A stretch of 64,000 bases of DNA from Symsagittifera roscoffensis. Taxonomy: Eukaryota > Xenacoelomorpha > Acoela > Convolutidae. The stretch lies in NCBI RefSeq assembly GCF_963678635.1, contig NC_087065.1:52829858-52893857 (forward strand), given 5' to 3'. Under the pieces are notes generated by a model. That model was not told the DNA's origin and searched no databases. It saw only the letters and a list, made by a program, of their open reading frames with translations. Position 1 is the stretch's first letter. The number at the start of each line of letters is the position of its first letter. This document shows, one piece after another, positions 50,471-60,416 of this stretch. A program made the position numbers and the translations under genes.

Positions 50471-51003
50471 ATGAGAAATGTAGCAATGATAATCAAATTA
50501 TAGTCTTATCTCTAGAGTTGTTACAGTATTATCTAGAGTTGTTGCAGATTTTTTTTGCGCTTACACAAAGCCCTTACTTAAGTTTTTCAAGAAAAACAAC
50601 TAATTATAATATTCCAATTAGTATTTTACATCGAGTCATATCAAAAAATAAGAGGCACAAAAAAGGGAACAATTTTTATTCCTCTATTTTGACTTTTAAT
50701 ATATTTTGTAAATTTGCTTCGATATGTATTGGCTTAATACCAATTACAGCACAATTTCGGACTTTTCATAACTTCAGATTCGAGTTGAATTGATTCTCTT
50801 ACTGTAACTAAGAACTTGTTAAGAACTTTGCTCAATCCAATGAGCTTAAGGGTTGAGTTTGGATGATTCACATTCTTTCAAGTTGAAATTATGCGAGAAT
50901 TTTTAATTTCTCTGATAATTTATTGCTCAAGTATTAGGAAAATTATTTATGCTTTTTGTTTTTACACAAATAGGACGGCTCAATTATCAAAAAAAGTAGT
51001 GTT

Positions 51004-51523
51004 TGTTACGAATTTCGTAACGAAAAAAACGGATTATTTGTGCTCGGGGTAATTTTTTTCTTAGATAAATTTCAACTTTTTAACTAGCCATTTTTAGCGG
51101 AAATTTTTTGTTCATTCAAAAAATATTGTTGTCCTAAGATTAAATTTAAAAATATAATTAACCTGTGAGTATTTTTTGGCAAAATTATAGAGGTTTAAGG
51201 ATTGCCATTTTAGCTCATTTCGGAGAACTAAAGCGCGATATATTTCGGGCTGTTAACGACCAAGCGGAGATTTGATAAGTCATAGAAATAGTTCCAAATT
51301 GGTTGATGGAAGCTTTTTTGTCGTAATTGATATGTTACTAGGAGCAAAATCTATCACTTTGTACTTTATACGGCGTGTGAGGGACTTTCAGAAAAATCTC
51401 ATGTTAAATAAAAAAAAATACTTATTTTATTACATTTACTTTAATCTTGTTATTACTGCTCCATAGACCTTAAAAGGCAGTCGGAGCATTCAAGACTCTA
51501 CCCTGATACGAGCAGTCTTGTTT
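51004..51523 (+). repeat. Repeat family A copy A16
   Basis: Full-length but diverged: TTGTTACGAATTTCGTAACGA start (the hairpin is kept by paired changes), GTGCTCGGGGT, AAAGCGCGATATATTTCGG and ACGAGCAGTCTTGTTTG end. The start hairpin keeps pairing although its letters changed. Confidence 0.88.
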
Positions 51524-52005
51524 GCTTCCATTTTCTTGGGAAAAGCACATCAATTTTGTTGAAATGATGTGTGCTTGGCAATATGGAAAGTTTTTTTATT
51601 TTACAAGAAAAGTTTCCTTAAATTAGCTTAAGGGGCCCTCTTTATTGTCCTGCTTAAATGATCTGGTCAAAATTGTTGACGTTTTTGAATTATTTGATGG
51701 TTTCTGACAGTTGCAAGGAATGTGTGAAGATGTTTCTGTAAAATTTTCCATGAATCTAAAACTTATTTTTGGAGCTGAGATAATTTGCCATATATCTAAT
51801 GGTCTTTCTGTGTAATTCGAGAGTTTATATAGCATAGTCAGAAACTTGTTATGAGTTTAGATATAAAAAAGCTGCCCCTAGATAATAAGAGCAAACTTGA
51901 TGAACGTAAAAAAAACGGAACTTGGACGATAATTCTTTTTGCGAATTTAGACGATAAGAACTGCGACAACAACTGATTCTGTTTAAGAAGGAACCACACA
52001 AAAAC

Positions 52006-52716
52006 AACAAGACTGCTGGTATCAGGGCGAAGCTCTGATTGTTCCGACTGCCTTTTAAGTTCTATGCAGTAGTAATAACATGAAGAAAAAAGAAATGTAA
52101 TACAATGAAATGAAATTTTTCTATATAAATTTGATATTTTTGGAAAAAAATAAAATGTGATAAATTTTGCTCATAGTAACAAACCATTTATGGCAAAAAA
52201 GCTTCCTCCAACCAATTTGGAACAATTTCTAGGACGGATTAAACCTCCACTTACGCGTTAACATATTACAAAGCCAAACTGTGTATTTGTGAGTTGTAAG
52301 CGGACTCCCCATCAAAGCAGCCCTCTTTGTTCTTTCTTTTGTTCTTTCACTCTCTTTGATCATTCCGACAAAATTTTAACAATAGTAAAGATTTTTATCT
52401 TGATTGCAGAGACAAACAAGCACCAAATCGTGCGCTTGTCCAGTGCACAGTTTGGCTTCGTATTATGGCGCGAAATATATCGCGAGCTAAATGTCCCAAA
52501 TTTGCCAAAATGGCAATCTTTAAACTACCATAACGTTACAAAAAACTATCACAGGCGAGTTATATTTTTAAATTGAAGCTCAAGACAACCATAGTTTTTG
52601 AATGATATAAAAAAGTTAGTCAAAAATGGCTAGTTAAAAAGTCAAAACTAGTCCGATGAAAAAAAACAACCCCGAGCACAAATATTTCTTTATTTTCGTT
52701 ATGAAAATCGGAAGGA
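52006..52716 (-). repeat. Family A copy A17 with an insertion
   Basis: The minus-strand copy starts CAACAAGACTGCTGGTATCA and ends TTTCGTTATGAAAATCGGAA. It is interrupted after ACGCGTTAACATATT by a 194-bp element; sequence resumes at ATTATGGCGCGAAATATATC. Confidence 0.85.
52268..52461. mobile_element. 194-bp TIR element inserted in family A copy
   Basis: The 16-bp ends ACAAAGCCAAACTGTG and ACGAAGCCAAACTGTG (inverted) differ at one base. Flanks are ATT on both sides, a possible 3-bp duplication as in PIF/Harbinger-type elements. A second, diverged copy is at 50073-50203. Non-coding. Confidence 0.7.
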
Positions 52717-52719
52717 AAA

Positions 52720-53695
52720 TTTTATATGATCTTGGAATTGATCAAAAATTTTATTGTGACTAATAATAAAACATTAAATCGAAAAAGTAATTACAATTTT
52801 GGAACGCATGAATTATACAACTGTGACATTATTAACCTGAATTTGTCGTTAGACGACCAGTCTTTACTCTACCAAAACTCAATTTAGGTCTGTAAGCAAA
52901 TTTCACGCAAAGTGCACGCAACTTATTGTCTTAGTTACGTTGTTTTCTGATCGCCTAATTTGCTTGCCTTCCATAAAAACTTTAACCTGATGATTGGTTC
53001 GTTTTTTTGTTCATATTGGGCTTAATATCAAATTAATAGAGAAAAACTATACGTTTTTCAAATCTAATTAAAAGTAAATTATGAGTCTTTGATGTTACTA
53101 TTTTATCCCAGAAACAGGAAACAAAATTAAAAAGAATTTTTTTTTATTCAGAAAAAACGTAAAATGCCCCATTTTTTTTTACTGCTTTAGGGCCTCTGTA
53201 ACTATACTTTACAAACACGTAAAATAATCTCTATTTCTTCATTAACTACAATTTCCTGTCACACCCATATTTGTCTCCTATTTTTGCCATAGTTTCCTAG
53301 GATTCGTCATTTTTGATATAATTAATATCAAGTGTTATACATCGGGGAAATAAATTATTCTAATTCTACCGCATAGTTTTTCAGCCTGCACAAAAAATAC
53401 TGAAGTAGGCTTTAATTACAGGTATTCAAATTGATTCCAATTTAACATCCCTAAGTGTAGCGCTTCTAAAAAAGAAAAAAGTTAGCTTATAAATAAAAAA
53501 AAATAGGTATTGTAACTCAGCTATTACTTTTTCGAGCACCATCAAAGTTTTAAAGTTCAACAAAAATTGTTTTTTCCCAAGGTTTTAAGGATGAAAAATA
53601 TCAATAAAATTATTACAGAATAAAAAAAATTGGAAAAAATTGAGATACCTGTTATTCAATATAGTACTCCTGGTGTCACCTGTCTGATCTGAATT
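52720..53695. other. Intergenic, no element recognised
   Basis: AT-rich sequence between the last family A copy and the exon-like block at 53700. No repeat copy, RNA gene or coding block was seen. Confidence 0.5.
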
Positions 53696-53699
53696 GAAA

Positions 53700-53804
53700 A
53701 TGGGCTCCTACTTTTCAATATCTACGGATGCGCCTCCTGATCCCGAATTGCTGGAGAACTTTTTTGCTATGAGTATGGTCAAATTGGTAGATCAGATCAC
53801 ACAA
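53700..53804 (+). CDS. Possible first coding exon of an unidentified gene
   Basis: ATG in good context (GAAAATGG) followed by 35 codons (MGSYFSISTDAPPDPELLEN...) up to a donor CACAA|GTTAGT. The composition, with balanced codons and GC, stands out from the AT-rich surroundings; an N-terminal MGSxxS is a possible myristoylation signal. I do not recognise the family. The frame also stays open through the donor to ~53850, where the LTR element is inserted, so an unspliced short ORF disrupted by the insertion is the alternative. No second exon was found to the right. Confidence 0.4.
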
Positions 53805-53854
53805 GTTAGTACCACGAACCGCATTCTCTACTCAACTCTTTTTAAGTTCTTTTT

Positions 53855-54177
53855 TGTAAAAGTATTATGGTTTGTCTATTTAACCTCTGATCTTAACTTA
53901 CCGCCGACCTTTAGTTGTTAATTTATATACCTGCCAAAAGCGCATCGGCTTTTGGTAGACTCTGAATTGGACACTATCTTTTATGATACGTAACAAAACA
54001 AACGTAACCAATTCAATCTTTTAACACGTATTTTATCTTAGTTAGAATCCCCGTCTTTTATTTAGTTTTAAATAAAAGCCTACAATTTTAGTAGGAATCT
54101 TAATCATCCACCGTCTTAATCTATTCCTAGTTTAAGTCACTCTTTTACAACACGAGTGGTATCCTAAATTTTTAACA
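53855..54177 (+). repeat. 5' LTR (323 bp)
   Basis: Starts TGTAAAAGTATTATGG and ends CCTAAATTTTTAACA. By my reading it is identical base for base with the 3' LTR. Contains a hairpin CCAAAAGC-GCATCG-GCTTTTGG (near 53935-53957) and a poly(A)-signal-like AAATAAAAGCC. U3/R/U5 limits cannot be set from sequence alone. Confidence 0.95.
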
Positions 54178-57100
54178 TGGCGCAGTCTAATGAATCAAAC
54201 CTACGCGGATTAGAGTTTTTCTGGAACAACTCATCAAATGAAAATCAACATGACTGGGAAAGGTGGGCGGAAAAATTCCAACTGACAATTATTGCGAAAG
54301 ATTCCGTAGACATCGAAGATGTAATTAACCCACCGATAAGAGATGAACTAATTTACCCTATGGCAGAACCATTGGACACATCCGAGGATCAGACCCGTCG
54401 GGCCGAACAAGAGGAACGTCATAGAGTAGCAGTACAAAATTACAACGAAGAATTAAGAAGGAGAAGGGCGGAAGATAACGCCAAATTCAACGGACTTAAA
54501 ATAGGAGATATTGACAAGAAGCTCAAATCACAGCTATACCTAGCACTCGGGAAAGAAGGACAGAAATGCTTCTCTCATAAAAATCCTGGAAAAAAAATAC
54601 TGGATATCAATTTCGCAGAATTTTGGGAACTATTAAAAACGACTTTCACGATCACTACAAACCTAACATACGAAAGATTCAAATTCTTCGGCCGAAGACA
54701 GAAAGAACATGAGTCCTTAGAAAAATTCCATGAAATTCTTTCAGAACTAGCAAAAAATTGTAAACTGGGGGAACTCGAGTCAGAACTAGTAAGAGATATT
54801 TTTATAACCAACATGAGAAATGTCGAGATCCAAAAGAAACTATGCATTGAATACTTGACCCCAGAAAACGTACTATCTTATGTACTAGTTCACGAAAAAG
54901 GTACTAAAATCCATCAACAGTACCTAAAATTCCCAACTTACAACCCAGGACCAAGATCACAATATGTGAAGAACGAACCAACATTAAACATAGTCGAAAA
55001 TAACAAGTGCCGTAATTGCGGCCAGCAATTCAAAAAAGGACACCTATCCACATGCCCGGCTAGAGATAGAAACTGCAATACGTGTGGACGGAAAGGACAT
55101 TTGGCTAAACACTGCAGGAGTTCAGCTAAAACTCAAACTAACATCGTCGATCAGAATCGGGTACCCCAAGAAAACGAAAATGTCCGGGCCAACCCGCAGG
55201 AAAACCCCGAATTTGAGGTTAACCTAGACGACTTCTTAGTTCTAGCCATCGACACAAATAATCAAATAAATGCCGTAGAAGACAGAATAGAGCGCGGAGT
55301 GAGAACCGTATTCAATCACGAAGGATTAGAACTGAAAAAGACACTAAAAGTAGCTCTGGGAAAATTCAACCCCTACTATACCGAGATTCAAATTGACTCT
55401 GCAAGCCCAGTTTCTTTCATGAAGAAAGACCTACTACATGAACTGAAGATACGAGACAGATTCGTAAAGCTAGAACCGGTGGACGAGATAACAAAGAAAG
55501 CATACCAGGGTTTCGGGAGTACGATCAATATTATTGGAAAAGTTCGAGTGAAAATCCAATCGAAAGGATGGGAGGCTAATGATCAAAAACTCTTTATCAC
55601 AGAAGGGGCGGAAAGAAATCTACTAGGAAACGACATCCTACCGAATTTGGGTATTGTAGTATTTCAAAAACAACCTCCACCCAACGGGTCAAAGTCACGG
55701 GAAAACCAGAAAGTACCACCCATCGGGACAAACGTCAACCAGATAAAGTTCGCATCCGACATCCAACAGGATCAAAATCAAGAGACACCATCCCAACGTG
55801 AGTTTAAATCATACATATCAAAGCACTTTTCAGACCTTATAAAAAGAACTGGTAGATCAAAAAACTACGTAGTTAATACTTATTTTAACGAGCCGATAAA
55901 ACCGATACAGGTGAAAGGGAAACGTATCCCAATCCATCTTCTCCCCAAAGTCAAACTATGCATCGACCAATTATTGAGTGACGGACACATTGAAAAACTA
56001 TCTAGATGCTCTGAAGATTGTTTTATTTCCCCCATCGTGATTACAGCAAAAAGGGATGGATCAATTAAACTAGCGTTGAACTCAAAACTACTAAATAAAC
56101 AAATATTTCGTAATAGATATCAAATGCCAAATCTATTCGAACTAATTGACAACGTCGCAGTCACTATTAGCGGCCATGATCAAAGAAACATCTGGTTCTC
56201 ATCGATAGATCTAAAATACGCCTACAGCCAAATTCCGCTTTCGAAAAAGGCAAGCAATCAGTGTAATTTTAACATTGTGGGGGGAGAAGTAACGGGTTCA
56301 TACCGTTTTAAAACCGGATTCTATGGACTAGGCGACATGCCCAATGAATTCCAACGTATAATGGACCGTTTGACGGAAAAACTACCAAATACTCATTGTT
56401 ATCTTGACGACATCCTAATCGCCACCGTAGGTAGCGAGGAAGAACACAAAAAGCTAGTCATTAATGTGTTAAAAACGCTAGACGACGAGGGACTTGCCAT
56501 AAAATGGGAAAAATGCACATTTTTAACTCATAACATAGAATGGTTGGGATTTAGAATTGACGCAAAAGGGACGACACCATTGATACATAAATCTGACGCA
56601 ATCAGAAATTTAAAAGAACCAAACTGTATTAAGGACATCAGATCCTTAATGGGATCGATTAACCAATTTAATAAGTTCATACCAAACTTAGCGTCCTTAT
56701 CAACACCCTTCAGAGAACTCATGCAAAAGAATAAACCATTTAAGTGGTCCACTGTACATACGGAAGCGTTTGAAAAAATCAAGAACGAAATTTGTAATAC
56801 TGTGACAAACCACCATTTCGATGTAAAACTGAACACTCGGGTGAAATGTGATGCCTCACATTTAGGATTGGGCGCGTCAATCGAACAAGACCATTGGGGG
56901 AATTGGAAGACAGTAGCGTTCGCTAGCAGATTTTTGAATATCGCCGAACTGAAATACAGCACTAACGAACTCGAACTACTGGGATTAGTCTGGGCACTAG
57001 ATCATTTCAAAAATTATCTACTGGGTAAACAATTCTCAATTTTAACAGATCACAAAGCCTTAATAGGAGCACTGAAGGACGATAAATACACTAAAACGGC

Positions 57101-60100
57101 CCAATCACGTCTCACCCGTTGGGCGGATAAACTATTACCGTTCGACTTTACTGTAGAACATTTACCCGGTAAAGATATGGGATTTGTCGACTATATATCC
57201 CGACACCCATCGGGTGAACCCGTACCAGTTTCCCTGGATGACGAGAAGTTCGTTATCGCATCTGTAAACCAGATTAGTACACTATTAGGCTTTCATCACC
57301 TTATGCCAAAAAATTCGTGGGCGCAAATAAGAAATAAATTCTCTCAACATTTCTTAACAGATGACGTCACTTCTTGTAATGCGATTGGCCAGCCAACAGA
57401 TCATATGACCAGTCAAGAAATAGAACGTGAGAAACGAATTGCTAATGCCGCCGAAATTTTCCAAGCGATATCTAACCATTCAAACATTTCAGTGTGTCAA
57501 AATTCTCACTCGCGTACAGAACTGTGTGATTCATCCTGCAAAATTAACGACTTTTTTACGAATTTTAAAATCCTGAAAGAAATGGCAGAACAAACTGAAT
57601 TTAACCAACAAAAAGAACTCTCTATTAAAGAAAACACGGACGTTTTAACACCAAACACTAGTAACCCGTCGGAAAAACCCGAGAATCGATCACCTAGCAA
57701 GAAGAAAACAGTTAACTTATTCCCTTTCTCTTGGCCGGAAATATTTGACACTAAATTTATGTCCCTCTTATCGAAACAAGACCTAATTCTGAAAAAGATA
57801 ATCAAGGCAATCGAGGAAGATAGAAAACAGGATATCCTACAACTCGGAAACTATTATAAGTCATATTTGAATAATCTACATGTCAGCGGAGGATGCCTCT
57901 ATTTGGACAACCGTTTAGTAATCCCAGCATGCCTAAGATCGACTATGCTGAACAGACTACATGAAGCTCACCCCGGCCAGTTCGCAATGAAAAGCCTGGC
58001 AACACAATACATCTGGTGGCCGAAAATTTACCGCGAAATCCAAGTCCACGGTGAAAACTGTATAGAGTGCGTAAAAGCAGGTAAAAATCTGAAGCCTCTT
58101 ATAAAACACAATACCCTAGGGAAACTCCCAATGGTCGAAGAACCAAACCAAGAAATGGAATTAGATTTCGCTGGCCCGTTACCTTTAGTATGGGGAACAA
58201 AAAAATACATATTGGTGTGTGTAGACAGATTTTCAAAATTCCCATCAGCCCAAATAACATCCAGTACATCGGCTAAATCTATAATTAACTTCCTTAGTCG
58301 ATATATCGCTTTACACGGGATACCTAGGACAATTAGAACAGATCAAGGATCTGGTTTTATCTCCAAGGAAGTTAGAGAATTTTGCCACGATCACAACATA
58401 AAGGTGATATTTAGCCCAGTGGGTGATCACAGAGCTACCGGATTAGTGGAACGTCTAATCAGGACTATTAAGGAACGACTCCTGGTGATGGCACAAGAAC
58501 GCCCAAAACCTTCTTTAGAATCTGCACTCCTGAAAATAATAAAATGCTTAAGAACAGTAACTCAACAGTCGCTTAACTGCTCTCCTTTCGAAGCACATTT
58601 CGGTAGATCCCCAAACACTATCTGGCATAATTTGGTTAAATCACCTTCTTCGAATAACCTTGACTGGAATAAAACTTTGTTATGTATAGATAAAGGCAAA
58701 AAACTAATGAGCCGAGAGCGAAGACATGACTGGGACGCTCCTGACGACATTGAAGATGGAGATGCCGATGAACATTCATCATCCTCGGAGGATATCTCAA
58801 ATGCAGTGAGATACGTACCAACAAGTGCTGGATCCCCAGTAAAAGTCCTCTCCCGGTCAGAAAAAAGAGATGCCTTGGGCATAAAGGACTCGATTCTGAA
58901 CAACCCGTCGGGTAAGACCATTGTTTATCGAAAAATCCAAGATAGAATGAAAAATGAACCATACTATAGAATACTCAAGGACGAAATTGTAAGAGAATCA
59001 GATCACACCGTGACTCTAAAAAATGGGAAAATAATACGTAAATCTGATTTAGCCATTAAAAGACAGTGCACTCAGAAGAAACCAAGTCCGAGAAAACGAG
59101 ACCAATTAGTCAGATTTTACGCGACCAAAGGACTCAGGAAAACAGCAAAACCTCCAAGAAATGTCGGATTCAAAAGTTCAAAAACAACCCAGAAGAAACG
59201 AAACCTGCAGTGGAAATTTGAAGAGCTTGACATTGCGAGACGAAACGCGGCCATGAACAGTTCTAGGGAAACTCTTCTTAGAGAGGAAGAAGAACAGAGA
59301 AAGAGACTGAGAACACCGATCGGCCTCGAGATTGACCAAGAACCAAGCCCGTCGGGTAAACCCGAACTTCTTAAAAGTTATTTAAACGAACCCGGAGTGA
59401 CGATTGACTCACATGAAGATATGTCAGATGATAATGCGAGTGACTTAATGACACTAAGAGACCTCAAGGAGAAAACACTGCTCGAAACCACGAAACGAGA
59501 CGAACCACTAATGCCCGACCGAACAGATCCTAAGTTAGAAACATCAGACCACGCCGACCAGAAGGTCGAGTTAGATGAGATTCCTTTGATCAACTTGGAT
59601 TCCGGTGACAATGATAGAGACTCTCAAGCGACCCCTCAGCTGATCCTCTTAGACACTAGGGAGGAGAGTAATGAAGCGACCCAAGAAATGCCGGTACCTT
59701 CAGAGAATCCCGGAGTAAAGTTCCCTAAATCTACTGGAGATCAAACTACCATGGCGGAGATGGGACCGAAACAAATACTTTCTGACCACACTACAAAGTC
59801 TCAGAAATTGTCCGGTACTGCTAAAAGGAAAGCCTCATCCCCAATGAAATCACCACCCTCGAAAAAACTATCGGAAATTTTTAAACGTCAAAACACGAGA
59901 CCCATGCGAACCAGGCAGCCCCCCAAGATGCTAGGTGAGAGAGTATTTACCAGTATAGTCGATCTAACTGAGGAAGACCGCGATGCCCCAGAATTCGGTT
60001 CACCTAATTTAGTCGCAGTGTGTTCAACGTTGGAAGCAACTACGGTAGAAAGCCATCATGTCGACCTAGTAGATCTGACAACATTAACACCACCTTCATC

Positions 60101-60416
60101 ATCACGCCCTACCATAGTTCACTTGCGGGAAGATATCGACGCGTACTCAAGTGACCCAAAGCCCTCAAAAACAGACGATCAAAAGAGCCCAGACAAGAAC
60201 GTCAAATTTAGCCCTGATGTTTGTTCCACGCGATTTAACCCATCGGGCCTATCTAATGAAATTTCAACTCCTACATTTATACCCATCGTATCTGACCCAG
60301 ACTGGCTGAACACCTCCTCTATCATTTCGGCGATAGAACTCCTTGGACGGCCAATGACGCTGGAGGAGCTAAGAAGATGGACTATAAATAAAGCAGCAAA
60401 TCGGGAATCTGATTAG
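54177..60416 (+). CDS. gag-pol: Gag-Pol polyprotein of the LTR retrotransposon
   Basis: Single 2079-codon frame with no gag/pol frameshift. Residues ~1-330: Gag with two Cys/His knuckles (from C278 and C300; the second is CNTCGRKGHLAKHC). ~400-490: aspartic protease with the active-site triad written DSA (D407) and LLGND near 482. ~585-790: reverse transcriptase with YLDD at 742-745 and FYGLGDMP. ~880-1000: RNase H (D892, D958 in LTDHKAL). ~1255-1460: integrase with LHEAHPG/CIEC zinc site (H1262, H1265, C1295, C1298) and D1330, D1389, E1425, i.e. D-x58-D-x35-E. ~1480-2079: long charged, Ser/Pro/Lys/Glu-rich extension with no recognised domain. The product is cleaved into structural and replication proteins. 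The ATG uses the last base of the LTR. Confidence 0.95.
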   Translation: MAQSNESNLRGLEFFWNNSSNENQHDWERWAEKFQLTIIAKDSVDIEDVINPPIRDELIYPMAEPLDTSEDQTRRAEQEERHRVAVQNYNEELRRRRAEDNAKFNGLKIGDIDKKLKSQLYLALGKEGQKCFSHKNPGKKILDINFAEFWELLKTTFTITTNLTYERFKFFGRRQKEHESLEKFHEILSELAKNCKLGELESELVRDIFITNMRNVEIQKKLCIEYLTPENVLSYVLVHEKGTKIHQQYLKFPTYNPGPRSQYVKNEPTLNIVENNKCRNCGQQFKKGHLSTCPARDRNCNTCGRKGHLAKHCRSSAKTQTNIVDQNRVPQENENVRANPQENPEFEVNLDDFLVLAIDTNNQINAVEDRIERGVRTVFNHEGLELKKTLKVALGKFNPYYTEIQIDSASPVSFMKKDLLHELKIRDRFVKLEPVDEITKKAYQGFGSTINIIGKVRVKIQSKGWEANDQKLFITEGAERNLLGNDILPNLGIVVFQKQPPPNGSKSRENQKVPPIGTNVNQIKFASDIQQDQNQETPSQREFKSYISKHFSDLIKRTGRSKNYVVNTYFNEPIKPIQVKGKRIPIHLLPKVKLCIDQLLSDGHIEKLSRCSEDCFISPIVITAKRDGSIKLALNSKLLNKQIFRNRYQMPNLFELIDNVAVTISGHDQRNIWFSSIDLKYAYSQIPLSKKASNQCNFNIVGGEVTGSYRFKTGFYGLGDMPNEFQRIMDRLTEKLPNTHCYLDDILIATVGSEEEHKKLVINVLKTLDDEGLAIKWEKCTFLTHNIEWLGFRIDAKGTTPLIHKSDAIRNLKEPNCIKDIRSLMGSINQFNKFIPNLASLSTPFRELMQKNKPFKWSTVHTEAFEKIKNEICNTVTNHHFDVKLNTRVKCDASHLGLGASIEQDHWGNWKTVAFASRFLNIAELKYSTNELELLGLVWALDHFKNYLLGKQFSILTDHKALIGALKDDKYTKTAQSRLTRWADKLLPFDFTVEHLPGKDMGFVDYISRHPSGEPVPVSLDDEKFVIASVNQISTLLGFHHLMPKNSWAQIRNKFSQHFLTDDVTSCNAIGQPTDHMTSQEIEREKRIANAAEIFQAISNHSNISVCQNSHSRTELCDSSCKINDFFTNFKILKEMAEQTEFNQQKELSIKENTDVLTPNTSNPSEKPENRSPSKKKTVNLFPFSWPEIFDTKFMSLLSKQDLILKKIIKAIEEDRKQDILQLGNYYKSYLNNLHVSGGCLYLDNRLVIPACLRSTMLNRLHEAHPGQFAMKSLATQYIWWPKIYREIQVHGENCIECVKAGKNLKPLIKHNTLGKLPMVEEPNQEMELDFAGPLPLVWGTKKYILVCVDRFSKFPSAQITSSTSAKSIINFLSRYIALHGIPRTIRTDQGSGFISKEVREFCHDHNIKVIFSPVGDHRATGLVERLIRTIKERLLVMAQERPKPSLESALLKIIKCLRTVTQQSLNCSPFEAHFGRSPNTIWHNLVKSPSSNNLDWNKTLLCIDKGKKLMSRERRHDWDAPDDIEDGDADEHSSSSEDISNAVRYVPTSAGSPVKVLSRSEKRDALGIKDSILNNPSGKTIVYRKIQDRMKNEPYYRILKDEIVRESDHTVTLKNGKIIRKSDLAIKRQCTQKKPSPRKRDQLVRFYATKGLRKTAKPPRNVGFKSSKTTQKKRNLQWKFEELDIARRNAAMNSSRETLLREEEEQRKRLRTPIGLEIDQEPSPSGKPELLKSYLNEPGVTIDSHEDMSDDNASDLMTLRDLKEKTLLETTKRDEPLMPDRTDPKLETSDHADQKVELDEIPLINLDSGDNDRDSQATPQLILLDTREESNEATQEMPVPSENPGVKFPKSTGDQTTMAEMGPKQILSDHTTKSQKLSGTAKRKASSPMKSPPSKKLSEIFKRQNTRPMRTRQPPKMLGERVFTSIVDLTEEDRDAPEFGSPNLVAVCSTLEATTVESHHVDLVDLTTLTPPSSSRPTIVHLREDIDAYSSDPKPSKTDDQKSPDKNVKFSPDVCSTRFNPSGLSNEISTPTFIPIVSDPDWLNTSSIISAIELLGRPMTLEELRRWTINKAANRESD
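54178..54187 (+). promoter_or_regulatory. Primer-binding site, tRNA-Ser type
   Basis: TGGCGCAGTC directly abuts the LTR. It is complementary to the 3' end ...GACTGCG-CCA of animal tRNA-Ser as I recall it, a primer known for 17.6/297-type elements. The match stops after 10 bases. The start codon's TG is the first dinucleotide of this site. Confidence 0.75.

Noticed and set aside
52289-52576. Cys-containing frame within the small TIR element resembling a zinc-finger start
   Set aside because: It begins inside the TIR of a 194-bp element and continues into family A, and the Cys spacing does not complete any known finger.
58562-58962. Two overlapping minus-strand frames of 108-119 codons within gag-pol
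   Set aside because: Antisense shadows of the retrotransposon coding sequence.
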